From: Myxococcales bacterium
Lineage (GTDB): Bacteria > Myxococcota_A > UBA9160 > UBA4427
Assembly (NCBI GenBank): GCA_022563535.1
Contig: JADFNE010000008.1
Location: 32,291-96,290, forward strand
Direction: 5' to 3'
Length of the DNA: 64,000 bases
Shown: positions 9,502 through 18,688 of the stretch, one piece after another
Position numbering within the stretch: the stretch's first letter is position 1
Layout of the letters: the number at the start of each line of letters is the position of its first letter
The notes under the pieces: generated by a model
Told to the model about the DNA's origin: nothing
The model's input: the letters and a program-made list of their open reading frames with translations, nothing else
Databases searched by the model: none
Program-made: the position numbers and the translations under genes

Positions 9502-9870
9502 ATGATGTCGACAAGTCAAAACCTGAATCTGCGGATTGGACTCTTGATCGCGTTGGTCATGGGTATTGTGATCGGCGGGCCGCTTTCGGCCTCGGCCCAG
9601 CAGATGCTTCTCGACGCAAAGGCGGCGGAGCAGGTGGGCGAAAAGCTCGACGGATTTCTTGCTGTGGTTGATCAGAACGCGCCGGCCAAGGTCAAGAAGC
9701 TGGTCGTGGACACGAATAATTTGCGCATGGAGCGGTACAAGCAGGTCGCGAAGAAGCGTGGATCAACATTGGACAGTGTCGGTAAGCAGGCGGCGGCAAT
9801 CCTCTTCAAGCGCGCCACCCCGGGACAACTGTTACAAACCGCCGACGGGAAATGGAAGAAGAAGGATTAA
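9502..9870 (+). CDS. ydbL: YdbL-family periplasmic protein (DUF1318)
   Basis: A 122-residue secreted protein. The signal peptide (residues 1-33) has a hydrophobic core LLIALVMGIVIGG and a cleavage site ASA-QQ. The mature domain has the YdbL pattern: a KAAEQVGEKLDGFLAVV helix, a central VDTNNLRMERYKQVAKKRG and the end ATPGQLLQTADGKWKKK. In E. coli YdbL modulates the YdbH-YnbE pair. ATG 9502 immediately follows the ynbE stop codon. Third and last gene of the ydbH-ynbE-ydbL operon; 174 nt of mostly AT-richer DNA follow before the next gene. Confidence 0.87.
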   Translation: MMSTSQNLNLRIGLLIALVMGIVIGGPLSASAQQMLLDAKAAEQVGEKLDGFLAVVDQNAPAKVKKLVVDTNNLRMERYKQVAKKRGSTLDSVGKQAAAILFKRATPGQLLQTADGKWKKKD

Positions 9871-9928
9871 TTTCTCGGGACTGCCCGCTACGCCAGGTTC
9901 GCCTCGTCGTTCCAATCCGGCATAATAT

Positions 9929-9958
9929 TTGACAGGTCACCCGCATCCTGCGCAAAAT
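9929..9958 (+). promoter_or_regulatory. Candidate sigma-70 promoter upstream of the spermidine-synthase-like gene
   Basis: A perfect TTGACA (9929-9934) is followed after 18 nt by CAAAAT (9953-9958), four of six matches to TATAAT. It lies in the relatively AT-rich gap after ydbL, about 85 nt upstream of ATG 10045. The assignment is by consensus only. Confidence 0.3.
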
Positions 9959-10044
9959 CCAAAGCGCAGCTAATTTTCCCATACATGTGCCATATTTAAG
10001 TTCTTGTCCAGACCCTTTGGTCCCATCGCAATGAAGGATATTCG

Positions 10045-13000
10045 ATGACCAGACTTGTAGCGCTAGTCCTCACCGCGATGACGGGTTTTAGTGGTTTGGT
10101 CTACGAAGTCGCCTGGCAGAAGTATCTGGCGACCCTCCTGGGTTCGCAAAGCGAGGCGACTGCCGCAGTCTTGGCGATTTTTCTCGGCGGCTTGTCAATT
10201 GGCTATTGGCTGTTCGGGTTGTTGACCCGCCACCTCATCGTCGCCGCAAGAAAAGCAAAGCAAGCTCCACGGCTGTTGTTTGTCTACGGGATTTTGGAAA
10301 CCAGCATTGGGATCTATATCATCGCCTTTCCGTGGCTTTTTGAACTGATTCAAGCTCTCTCCTTCGCGATCCCGCACGGTGCGAGCGGATTCGGATTCGC
10401 GATCGATGTTCTGCTCACCATCGTGCTCATTGGTCCGGCTTCGGTGCTGATGGGAGGCACCATACCGATCCTCACCCAGGCGCTCGCCAAGAGTCTCGAG
10501 GATGCCACTCGCTTTCATGCCTTTGTCTATGCGTTCAATACCGCGGGCGCTTTCGTCGGCGCCCTTGCCGCGGGCTTCTACCTGATTCCGACCCTCGGGC
10601 TCATCAATGTCATGTTGTCCATGGGGGTAATCAACCTGAGTGCCGGTGCTGTGTTCATGCTGATCGGGCGCACAGGAGGCCAAGTTGTTTCACTAGCGGT
10701 CCCCGCGCCGGAAACGGATCCGGCAGATCGAACGACTGGCGCCAGTCCCAACGAGGGTCTCCGCACCTACCTTGCGGTCTCCATGTTGACCGGCTTCTCC
10801 ATGATGGCGATTCAAACGACAGCCATTCGGATTGCGGGTCTTTCATTTGGATCGTCGCAATTCACATTTTCCATGGTGGTTGCCGTTTTCGTTCTTTGCA
10901 TTGCCCTTGGGAGCTTCGCGGTCTCTTCACTCAATCAAATTCCCAAGTGGCTCGTCGTGAGCAACCAATGGGTACTTTGCGGTCTGTTTGCGCTGCTGTA
11001 TTTCCAGGCAGCTTACGCGCCCTACTGGGTCCATGTGCTTCGTTCGATCTTTCGAGACTCCGAACTGGCATTTATTCCGTACTACGCAGCCGGCTTTCTT
11101 TCTGTATTGCTGATGATCGGCGTTCCCGTCCTCCTTTCGGGGGCGGTTCTTCCATTGCTGTTTCACATGGTGCGGCGCGAGGCCGAGCATCTGGGAGATG
11201 CTGCTGGCAACCTGTACAGCTGGAATACCATTGGCTCGCTCGTGGGAGCGCTGCTCGGGGGGTACGTGCTCTTCTTCTGGTTCGACATGCATCAGATCTA
11301 CCGCATGTCGGTCGCGGCACTCGGTATTGCGGCGGTCTTGCTCACGGTCCATGTCTATGGCTGGCGCCCACTCTCCGGCGCATTGCTGATCGGCTGCCTG
11401 CTCATCGGACTTGTCGCTACGCCAAAATGGGATGATCGCATTCTCTACTTGGGTCTGTTCCGAGCCCGTGAGGCCCTACCTGGATCAGGTATGGGGGTTG
11501 CAAAGTTCATCGAACTCAATCCATATATCGATCAGATCAACTCCGTATTTCGCACCGACGATCCCATTGGTTCGGTCGAAGCGAGAGAAGTAAAACTCGA
11601 AAGTGGCGGATCGTCTCTCTCGATTTACGTGAACGGAAAATCTGACGGAAACTCCTTCAAGGATTACCCGACCATGAGCCTTCTCGCGTCGCTCCCTGCG
11701 TTGTTTGCAGAAAAAGCGGAACGCGGCTTTATCATCGGCTGGGGAACCGGCGTAACGGCCGGTGAGCTTGCTTCCCTGAAAACGATGGAGCACATAGATG
11801 TCGCTGAGATTTCTCCTGGAGTGATTCAGGCCGCGCCGTATTTTGACTTCGCCTCCATGAACGCATCGAACAATCCCAAGATTCATGTGATCCAAAGTGA
11901 TGCGTATCGCGCATTGATGCGGTCCGAAGGAAGCTATGACGTCATCATTTCGGAGCCGAGCAATCCCTGGGTGACAGGTGTTGAGATGCTATTCAGCCGA
12001 GATTTTCTTGAAGTGGCCAAAGGCAGGTTGAGCCCAGGTGGGGTCTATTGCCAGTGGCTTCAAGAATACGAGACCAACACAGAGGCCATTGAGATTGTCT
12101 TTCGCACCTATGCAGCTGTTTTTGATCATGTCGCGGTCTGGCGCAGCAAATCACCAGACTTGTTACTGATCGGTTTCAATGACAAGGGCAACGCCCTTGA
12201 TCACTATCGCCTGGAAGAACGGGCACGCAGACCCGATTTCAAAGCCTCTCTCGAGCGAGCGGGTATTCATAGTTTCCCCGAACTTCTCGCTCATGAGGTC
12301 CTTCCCCTTGGCGTGATTCACGCGATCGCCGATGAGGGACCCATTCAGACCCTGTACCACCCGATCCTCAATTACGTCGCGGGGCGCGCCTTCTTTCGAG
12401 GTCAGACTGGCCAGCTCCCCTTCAGCGGTCACCGAAACGCAGCCGAAATTGGGCGCAAGAACTCGCTATTGCGCCTCTACGCTCGACGCTACGGGGGAAG
12501 CGTTCCCGATGAGGATCGTGGCCGCATGATCACCGAAGCGTGCCGGGCGCACGGCATCATCTGTACTTCGATGCTGGCCGAGTGGATGCATGAGGCGCCG
12601 GATTCCGGCGCAATGCGACGAACCCGCCAGCGGGTAGAGGAACTCATTGAGATCCAGCGCGGGCAAATCAGCGAAAAGAACACTGAGATGCCTATCTACA
12701 AGAACGCCAACGTGATGAAGACTCTCTTCGAGACAGACGCAACATCGATCATCGCGCCAGACAGCCGACCCTACAGAAAACTGGTTTCGCTCGCGCGCGC
12801 GAAGCGGGCGAGCAGGGAGTTTGAAAAATATTATTTCCACGCAAGTTCGTTCAGCGCGGAGGCACTTGATTCCGTGTGGTCGAGATGCACCGAAACTATG
12901 CCCACTCGCGAATCGTGTCGCGCGCGCACCGACGTCGGCGACGACATTGCTCGAATCGAACAATGTCTGAAGACCCCAAGCCAGAATCGCGGTTGCCTGG

Positions 13001-13068
13001 AGGGCCGAAGACAAGCGGCATTGATCTCTGGGTTGCAGAGCGAAAAAGAAGTCTCGCGCTTGCGCTGA
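10045..13068 (+). CDS. MFS-like membrane protein fused to a spermidine-synthase-like domain
   Basis: A 1007-residue fusion. Residues ~1-460 form about 11-12 membrane spans, starting with the FSGLVYEVAWQKYL motif typical of spermidine-synthase-linked transporters. Residues ~500-710 are a Rossmann-type domain with a nucleotide loop IIGWGTGVTAGE (563-574) and VIISEPSNPW (633-642), which replaces the D-x-x-DP active site of true spermidine synthases. The remaining ~300 residues are less conserved and contain a cysteine-bearing tail (RCTETMPTRESC ... CLKTPSQNRGC). Substrate is unknown; aminopropyl transfer is doubtful given the active-site change. AAGGA lies 8 nt before ATG 10045. Monocistronic by spacing. 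Confidence 0.8.
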   Translation: MTRLVALVLTAMTGFSGLVYEVAWQKYLATLLGSQSEATAAVLAIFLGGLSIGYWLFGLLTRHLIVAARKAKQAPRLLFVYGILETSIGIYIIAFPWLFELIQALSFAIPHGASGFGFAIDVLLTIVLIGPASVLMGGTIPILTQALAKSLEDATRFHAFVYAFNTAGAFVGALAAGFYLIPTLGLINVMLSMGVINLSAGAVFMLIGRTGGQVVSLAVPAPETDPADRTTGASPNEGLRTYLAVSMLTGFSMMAIQTTAIRIAGLSFGSSQFTFSMVVAVFVLCIALGSFAVSSLNQIPKWLVVSNQWVLCGLFALLYFQAAYAPYWVHVLRSIFRDSELAFIPYYAAGFLSVLLMIGVPVLLSGAVLPLLFHMVRREAEHLGDAAGNLYSWNTIGSLVGALLGGYVLFFWFDMHQIYRMSVAALGIAAVLLTVHVYGWRPLSGALLIGCLLIGLVATPKWDDRILYLGLFRAREALPGSGMGVAKFIELNPYIDQINSVFRTDDPIGSVEAREVKLESGGSSLSIYVNGKSDGNSFKDYPTMSLLASLPALFAEKAERGFIIGWGTGVTAGELASLKTMEHIDVAEISPGVIQAAPYFDFASMNASNNPKIHVIQSDAYRALMRSEGSYDVIISEPSNPWVTGVEMLFSRDFLEVAKGRLSPGGVYCQWLQEYETNTEAIEIVFRTYAAVFDHVAVWRSKSPDLLLIGFNDKGNALDHYRLEERARRPDFKASLERAGIHSFPELLAHEVLPLGVIHAIADEGPIQTLYHPILNYVAGRAFFRGQTGQLPFSGHRNAAEIGRKNSLLRLYARRYGGSVPDEDRGRMITEACRAHGIICTSMLAEWMHEAPDSGAMRRTRQRVEELIEIQRGQISEKNTEMPIYKNANVMKTLFETDATSIIAPDSRPYRKLVSLARAKRASREFEKYYFHASSFSAEALDSVWSRCTETMPTRESCRARTDVGDDIARIEQCLKTPSQNRGCLEGRRQAALISGLQSEKEVSRLR

Positions 13069-13239
13069 GCTGGTGAGCGAAAAATGGAATGAAGAAAGAA
13101 CAAGTTTTCTGTACCGACCGTCACGGCATTTTCGCAGCGCCACTTCTACATTCGCTGGGGTAGCTCTATGTCGAAAAGCGGTTGAGGCAGCAGTCCTCAC
13201 CCTGTGATCGAAGTCGTTTTCCGATAGACTGCTCTCTTC

Positions 13240-14415
13240 ATGCGAATAGCCTACACGGAAAATCAGGTCACGCTGCGCGACGAACTCCGCAGCTACTTCG
13301 CCGACCTCATTTCACCCGAAATTCGCGAGCGCCTCGGTGCGCTCGAGGGCGGCAGTCTGTACAAGCAGGTGATCAAGCAGATGGGCGGCGACGGCTGGCT
13401 CGGAGTCGGTTGGCCAAAGGAGTTCGGTGGCCTGGGCAAGACCTGGGTCGAGCAGCAAATCTGGTTCGATGAGGCGCGTCGCGCCGGGGCTCCACTCCCA
13501 TTTGTCACCATCAACACCGTCGGACCCGCGTTGATGCAGTTGGGCAGCGAAGCGCAGAAGAAGCGATTCTTGCCGGGCATCCTCCGCGGCGATATCCATT
13601 TTGCCATCGGCTACACCGAACCGGAGGCGGGTACCGATCTCGCATCGCTCACAACCTCTGCGGTGCTCGAGGGTGATCACTACGTGATCAACGGAACCAA
13701 GAGTTTCACCAGCAGTGCAGAGGATGCCGACTACATCTGGCTGGCGTGCCGCACCGATCCTGCCGCCCCGAAACACAAAGGCATCTCGATCCTGATCGTC
13801 GACACCAGGCTCGAGGGATTTTCAACCAGTCCAATTCACATCATCAACGGTGGTCGTACCTATATGACCTACTACGAAAACGTTCGGGTTCCGGCGGAGA
13901 TGGTTGTCGGCGAGGTGAACGGCGGCTGGAAGTTGATCACGTTACAACTCAATCACGAGCGAGTCGGGATTGCTGCGTTTTCCAACGGCGCCATTCGACT
14001 GCTCGACGAGGTGATTGAGTGGGCCAAGGCAACCGAGGACGCGCCGGGCAGCCGGGTGGCCGACAATGCCTGGGTTCAGATGGCGCTGGGCCAGGCGTAT
14101 TCACTGCTCGAAGCGATGAAAGTTACCAATTGGAAAATGGCGTGGATGTTGGAGGCGGGCGATCCCGACCCCGCGCAATCCTCGGCCGCAAAAATTCTCG
14201 CGACCGAGTACGTGATCGAAGTGTTGCGACTCCTGCTCGAAATTCTGGGTAGCGCCGGGACCCTCAAGCAAGGTTCTCCGGGGGCGATCTTGCAGGGTCA
14301 TGTCGAGCACGAGGTTCGCCTCGCCACGATCAATACTTTTGGCGGCGGTGTCAACGAAATTCAGCGAGAGTTGGTGGCAACGCTCGGGCTGGGAATGCCC
14401 CGAGCCCCACGTTGA
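13240..14415 (+). CDS. Acyl-CoA dehydrogenase (subunit A of a probable pair)
   Basis: A 391-residue flavoprotein that introduces a 2,3-double bond into an acyl-CoA. It shows the standard order: N-terminal helices, the FAD/substrate segment IGYTEPEAGTDLAS, the middle beta domain with VINGTKSFTS, and a C-terminal helical domain ending in the NEIQRELVA motif. The related 378-residue dehydrogenase follows 86 nt downstream on the same strand. Adjacent unlike acyl-CoA dehydrogenases often form alpha2-beta2 enzymes, for example in steroid side-chain breakdown, so a heteromer is plausible. The substrate cannot be read from sequence. ATG 13240 fits the family N-terminus; the ribosome site is weak. Confidence 0.88.
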   Translation: MRIAYTENQVTLRDELRSYFADLISPEIRERLGALEGGSLYKQVIKQMGGDGWLGVGWPKEFGGLGKTWVEQQIWFDEARRAGAPLPFVTINTVGPALMQLGSEAQKKRFLPGILRGDIHFAIGYTEPEAGTDLASLTTSAVLEGDHYVINGTKSFTSSAEDADYIWLACRTDPAAPKHKGISILIVDTRLEGFSTSPIHIINGGRTYMTYYENVRVPAEMVVGEVNGGWKLITLQLNHERVGIAAFSNGAIRLLDEVIEWAKATEDAPGSRVADNAWVQMALGQAYSLLEAMKVTNWKMAWMLEAGDPDPAQSSAAKILATEYVIEVLRLLLEILGSAGTLKQGSPGAILQGHVEHEVRLATINTFGGGVNEIQRELVATLGLGMPRAPR

Positions 14416-14501
14416 TCGCGTCTCTCCTGGATTGAACAGCCAAGCAGGGATCTCCAGCGCAGCGCAATTTCAAAGTTCGAGGGAGATCCTCGGGAGTCGA
14501 G

Positions 14502-15638
14502 ATGGATTTTTCAGTCAGCGAAGATCAACAGCTCGTGCAAGAGCTGGCCGCGCAGATATTCGGCGACTGCTGCAACCATGAGCGCTCGCGCAAGCTCGAA
14601 GACGCCGGCGCCTGGTTGGACGAAGAGCTGTGGGGAAAATTGCTGGCCGCGAACCTCACGGCCCTCAGCGTGCCGGAAGAGCTCGGCGGAAGTGGTTTGG
14701 GGTTGATCGAGAACGTGCTGGTGCTTCGGGAAGTGGGTCGAAGCTGCGCCCCGGCGCCGCTATTCGAAACATTGATCCTCGGGACCATGCCACTGGTCGA
14801 ATTTGGCAGCGACGAACAACGCAAGCGCTGGCTTGCTCCCGTCGTTGATTCGGGTGCGATCCTGACGGCGGCTCTCAGCGAGCCGGGGAAATCCAACCCC
14901 GCGCGCCCTCGCTTGCGCGCCACGCCCAGCGGTTCGGGCTGGCGACTCGACGGCGAGAAGATCTGCGTGCCTGCCGCCGCCAAGGCAAGTTGCATCCTGG
15001 TCCCCGCATCCATTGGAGAAGATAAAGTCGGCGTCTTCCTGGTCGCCCCTGACAGCCCGGGGCTCGAAATTCAGGAACAGAAATCGATCAACTGGCAGCT
15101 TCAGGGGATGCTCGAGTTTTCGGGTGTCGAGGTCTCCGCCGAAGCATTGCTGGGCGACGAAGACAGCGGCGCCGCGATCATCGATTGGATGTTGGAACGC
15201 GCACGACTCGGGGTTGCGGCGATGATGCTCGGTGTTGGCGAAGAGGCGCTCAAGCGAACAGCGGCATATCTCTCGGATCGAAAGCAGTTCGGGCGCCAGA
15301 TTGGAAGTTTTCAGGCTACCCAGATGCGCTGTGCAGATGCCTATGTCGATCTCGAAGGCATGCAGTCGACCTTGTGGCAAGCCGTCTGGCGGGTCGACGC
15401 GGGGCTGCGTGCGGGGGCGGAGGTGGGCGCGGCCAAGTGGTGGGCGTCTCGGGCGGGAGACCGCATCGTCCACAGTGCACAGCATCTACACGCCGGAATT
15501 GGTTCGGACATTGACTACCCGATCCATCGCTACTTTCTTTGGGCGCAGCAACTCACAAACATGTTCGGCGGACCCACGCAACAGCTGGCGGAGATCGGTG
15601 CGATGCTGGTGAGCGACGACCTCTGCCCGTCGCTCTAA
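14502..15638 (+). CDS. Acyl-CoA dehydrogenase (subunit B of a probable pair)
   Basis: A 378-residue acyl-CoA dehydrogenase family protein starting MDFSVSEDQQLVQELAAQIF. The substrate loop is shortened (LSEPGKSNPARP in place of TEPxxGSD). The C-terminal domain has RKQFGRQIGSFQATQ followed by HLHAGIGSDIDYPIHRYF, the form seen in the partner subunit of heteromeric acyl-CoA dehydrogenases rather than the NEIQR form. This complements the upstream gene and supports an alpha2-beta2 complex. GGGAGTCGAG precedes the ATG. The stop lies 10 nt from the convergent sulfatase-like gene. Confidence 0.86.
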   Translation: MDFSVSEDQQLVQELAAQIFGDCCNHERSRKLEDAGAWLDEELWGKLLAANLTALSVPEELGGSGLGLIENVLVLREVGRSCAPAPLFETLILGTMPLVEFGSDEQRKRWLAPVVDSGAILTAALSEPGKSNPARPRLRATPSGSGWRLDGEKICVPAAAKASCILVPASIGEDKVGVFLVAPDSPGLEIQEQKSINWQLQGMLEFSGVEVSAEALLGDEDSGAAIIDWMLERARLGVAAMMLGVGEEALKRTAAYLSDRKQFGRQIGSFQATQMRCADAYVDLEGMQSTLWQAVWRVDAGLRAGAEVGAAKWWASRAGDRIVHSAQHLHAGIGSDIDYPIHRYFLWAQQLTNMFGGPTQQLAEIGAMLVSDDLCPSL

Positions 15639-15648
15639 CCGAGATCGA

Positions 15649-17202
15649 TCATTCTACATAGCCGAGCGCGCGCAACGCCCGAAGTTCGTCCGATGTACGG
15701 CCGGGTGCGACTTTGGGGGCAAGCAGTCGCTGACCGTTCAATACGCTTTCCGGGACGCCCGCCGGATCTGGATCCGTCTCGAACCAGTCGAGTAGCCGGT
15801 TTGCCTTGGCTCCAAAGCGCCATGCCTCAGGTCGCTGCTCGCCGGGATCGCGCGCGAGGTCGAAGTACCCCCTGGCCACGACCTTTCCCTCCCGATCGAC
15901 GCTGGCGAACCATTTGTCACTTCCGCTCACCAATGCGCGGTGATGCCAATAGACCCATTGATCTCCCTTGGCGGCATAGCCACTGGCCTCGAGAGATATC
16001 GAGTCTTCGGGGCGGCGTTTCGAAAGCTGGATTCCGTCGAAGGTCTTGTCGTCTTCGGGGCTCGGGTATCCCACCAGCGCAAGCAGCGTAGGTGTCAAAT
16101 CCACCAGCGAAACTGGAACATCGATCTGATCGGCTTTTCCGCCGGGCGTTCGGATCATCAGCGGAACTCGCATGATCGAGTTCCAGACCTGGTGGCCGTG
16201 ATTGAAGTAGACGTCGTGTTCGATCAAATTTTCGCCGTGATCCGCGGTGAAGACAACAATGCTCGAATCGCTCAGACCCAACTCGTCGTAGGCACTCAAC
16301 AGGCGCCCGATCTCGGCATCTGCGTAGGCGATCTCTTCATCGTAGCGATCGATGTACTCCGCCCCGTCGTCGACTCCCGCTAGACGTTGGTAGGAGATGA
16401 TGCGTTCGGAATCGATCGGCTGCGGCACCAGATGTTGGAAGTCTTTAATGGGCGAGTCGACCGGAGGTCGATAGGGGCCATGGGGGTCGATGTAGTGGAC
16501 CCAGAGCAGGTGTGGTCGCTCGGGGTCTCGAAGCTCTCGCAGCCACTTGATTGCCGCGTCGCTGGTACGCGAGGCGCGCCGTTCGTAGACATCGAGGCTC
16601 TGCTCTCGCTCGTCTACGAAGTCGTCGTAGTGACCAAAGCGGGTGGAGAGGCCGATCGCCTCCCGGGTAAGCACGACGTTCGAAACCACCGCCGCGGTCT
16701 GGTATCCCGCGGCCGAGAGGTAGTCCGAGAGGAGATGAATTTTGGCGGGGATTCTCTGGTAGAACATCCGCACCCGATGCCGTGCGGGAAGCAGTCCCGA
16801 CAACATACTGATGACGCTGGGCGAAGTGTTGGCTTCGGCGCTGTAGGCCGCACGATAGACCGTAGCGTCGGCGAAATAGCGATCGATCGACGGCGTCGTA
16901 TTGCGCGGGTAGCCGAAAAGGGAAAGGTGGTCGGAGCGCAGGGTATCCACGCTGATGAGGAGGATGCTCGGTGTGGAGGCCAGTTCGACCCTGGGAAGCG
17001 GCCTGGCGCGAGACGCTTCGAGGGGAGCGGGGGGTGGCGTCGAACCCAATGGAGGATCGCCCTCGCCGCAATTTACTAGACCCAAGCCCAGGCACGCGAG
17101 CGCGGTCACCGCTGCAGAGACCCCGTGTCGACCGATTGTGGCCGCGATCGTCGTTCGAATCGAGATGATGAATTGGTTCTGCATACGCCGCCCGCCTATC
17201 AT
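15649..17202 (-). CDS. Sulfatase-like lipoprotein (alkaline-phosphatase superfamily)
   Basis: A 517-residue secreted hydrolase of the sulfatase/alkaline-phosphatase fold. Seen: N-terminal signal with lipobox GLVNC, the first metal motif SVDTLRSDHL, the second metal site FTADHGENL and the helix segment PHLLWVHYIDPHGPY. The sulfatase modification site is changed. In place of C/S-x-P-x-R the sequence reads T-S-P-S-V (within EANTSPSVISMLSG), so formylglycine formation is not expected and threonine would be the nucleophile. Phosphatase or phosphodiesterase activity is as likely as sulfatase. It is divergent from a second sulfatase-like gene, with 51 nt between them. ATG 17184 is an alternative start. 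Confidence 0.85.
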   Translation of the reverse strand: MIGGRRMQNQFIISIRTTIAATIGRHGVSAAVTALACLGLGLVNCGEGDPPLGSTPPPAPLEASRARPLPRVELASTPSILLISVDTLRSDHLSLFGYPRNTTPSIDRYFADATVYRAAYSAEANTSPSVISMLSGLLPARHRVRMFYQRIPAKIHLLSDYLSAAGYQTAAVVSNVVLTREAIGLSTRFGHYDDFVDEREQSLDVYERRASRTSDAAIKWLRELRDPERPHLLWVHYIDPHGPYRPPVDSPIKDFQHLVPQPIDSERIISYQRLAGVDDGAEYIDRYDEEIAYADAEIGRLLSAYDELGLSDSSIVVFTADHGENLIEHDVYFNHGHQVWNSIMRVPLMIRTPGGKADQIDVPVSLVDLTPTLLALVGYPSPEDDKTFDGIQLSKRRPEDSISLEASGYAAKGDQWVYWHHRALVSGSDKWFASVDREGKVVARGYFDLARDPGEQRPEAWRFGAKANRLLDWFETDPDPAGVPESVLNGQRLLAPKVAPGRTSDELRALRALGYVE

Positions 17203-17253
17203 AGCCAGATCCCGATCGGGCCCACGGATTTAGAGACTGCGACTGAGGAGTTC

Positions 17254-18681
17254 ATGCCCAATCAAGCCATCCCATCCGGGTATGCGGCGATCGCCGCGCT
17301 CGGGCTGATGTCGGTCGTGATCGGGGTAGTGGGTTGCGCCCCGGAACCCAGGCCGAGCATCGTTCTGATCACCGTCGACACCCTGCGAGCTGATGCCCTC
17401 GACCCCTACCGGCCCGCTGCGGCCGGGCCGGGTACGCCGCGACTATCGCAGTTGGCGACCGAATCGACGCTCTTCGAGCGCGCAGTGGCGCCGATGTCTC
17501 TCACGCGTCCGTCTCACTTTTCGATTTTTACCGGGCGCTATCCCCGGGAACACGGCGTGGTGAACAACCAGATCGCATTGCCCGAATCGGAGCAGACGAT
17601 CGCGGAGATCTTGCAGAGCGAGGGATATCACACCGGCGCGTTCGTCGGGGTCAACCTGCTGGGAAAGAGTTCGGGAGCGCTGCAAGGATTCGAGAGTTCT
17701 GCCGCGCCGGAAGCGGTGCTGGAATGGTCGGCGCCCCAGGTCGTCGCCCGGGCGGGGGACTGGCTCGAATCACTGCCCGAAGCAGCGCCGTTCTTCTTGT
17801 GGGTTCACCTGTTCGATCCACATCAACCCTACGATCCGCCCGAAGCGTTTCGTCGACACCTCGACCCCGCGCTTGCCGACCAGCTGCCCGCCCTGGGATG
17901 GACCGAGTTGCTGCAGATCGCAAAGCAGAATGCTGGCCACATTTCGGCGCAAATCGTTGAACACGGCAAGGCGCTGTATCGGGGGGAGGTGGCTGCGGTC
18001 GATGCATCGATCGGCGAGTTGCTCGACAAGCTGGACGCGCTGCGACCGCGCGATCGCACCATGGTCGTCTTTACGGCGGATCACGGGGAGTGCTTCGAAA
18101 ATGGAATCTACTTCGAACACTCGGAATGTCTATTGGAAGGGGGGATCCGGGTTCCCCTGATCGTTCGCTATCCGCAACAATTTGGCGCAGGCTTGCGGGT
18201 ATCGAACCTGGTGAGCAATACGGACATCGCCCCCACGATCCTGCGAGCGGTGGGGCTGGAGGTGCCCGCTTCGATGTCGGTTGCGCCGCTACAGGAAAGC
18301 GAGCGTGCGCGCGACCGATTCGTGCTGTTGCAGAATCCGCTTCACGCAAAGGGGGTACTGCCCGCGCGGCTTCATCGTCAGGTCGTGATTCGGCGAATCG
18401 CTGGGGAACCCGTGGAGGCGTTCGATCCCGGCGTCCAGAAAGTCGGAATCGTTTCGGGAGATTGGAAGTACTTGCGCAGCAATACGTCCGAAGAACTCTA
18501 CGCGAGTGGGGTACTGCCCAGCGCCGAGAAGAACGTCGGCCTGCGCAACCCCTCGGTTTGCGCTTCCATGAGCGCGCTCCTCGATCGCGCCCTCGAGAGC
18601 CATCCCCTCGAGTTGATTGCGACCGGTGAGATCAATCCCGAGTTGCTCCAATCACTTCGAGCGCTGGGATATGTGGAGTAG
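17254..18681 (+). CDS. Sulfatase-like lipoprotein (alkaline-phosphatase superfamily)
   Basis: A 475-residue relative of the divergent neighbour. ATG 17254 is preceded by GAGGAG and begins a lipoprotein signal ending VIGVVGC; the open frame upstream of it is not supported. Motifs: TVDTLRADAL (metal ligands), FTADHGECF (second metal site) and FFLWVHLFDPHQPYDPP. The nucleophile region reads SLTRPSHFSIFTG: T-R-P-S-H replaces C/S-x-P-x-R. As in the neighbour, threonine occupies the nucleophile position, so this is probably not a formylglycine-dependent sulfatase. The membrane-protein gene starts 7 nt after its stop, so they form an operon. Confidence 0.86.
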   Translation: MPNQAIPSGYAAIAALGLMSVVIGVVGCAPEPRPSIVLITVDTLRADALDPYRPAAAGPGTPRLSQLATESTLFERAVAPMSLTRPSHFSIFTGRYPREHGVVNNQIALPESEQTIAEILQSEGYHTGAFVGVNLLGKSSGALQGFESSAAPEAVLEWSAPQVVARAGDWLESLPEAAPFFLWVHLFDPHQPYDPPEAFRRHLDPALADQLPALGWTELLQIAKQNAGHISAQIVEHGKALYRGEVAAVDASIGELLDKLDALRPRDRTMVVFTADHGECFENGIYFEHSECLLEGGIRVPLIVRYPQQFGAGLRVSNLVSNTDIAPTILRAVGLEVPASMSVAPLQESERARDRFVLLQNPLHAKGVLPARLHRQVVIRRIAGEPVEAFDPGVQKVGIVSGDWKYLRSNTSEELYASGVLPSAEKNVGLRNPSVCASMSALLDRALESHPLELIATGEINPELLQSLRALGYVE

Positions 18682-18688
18682 CCCGGGG

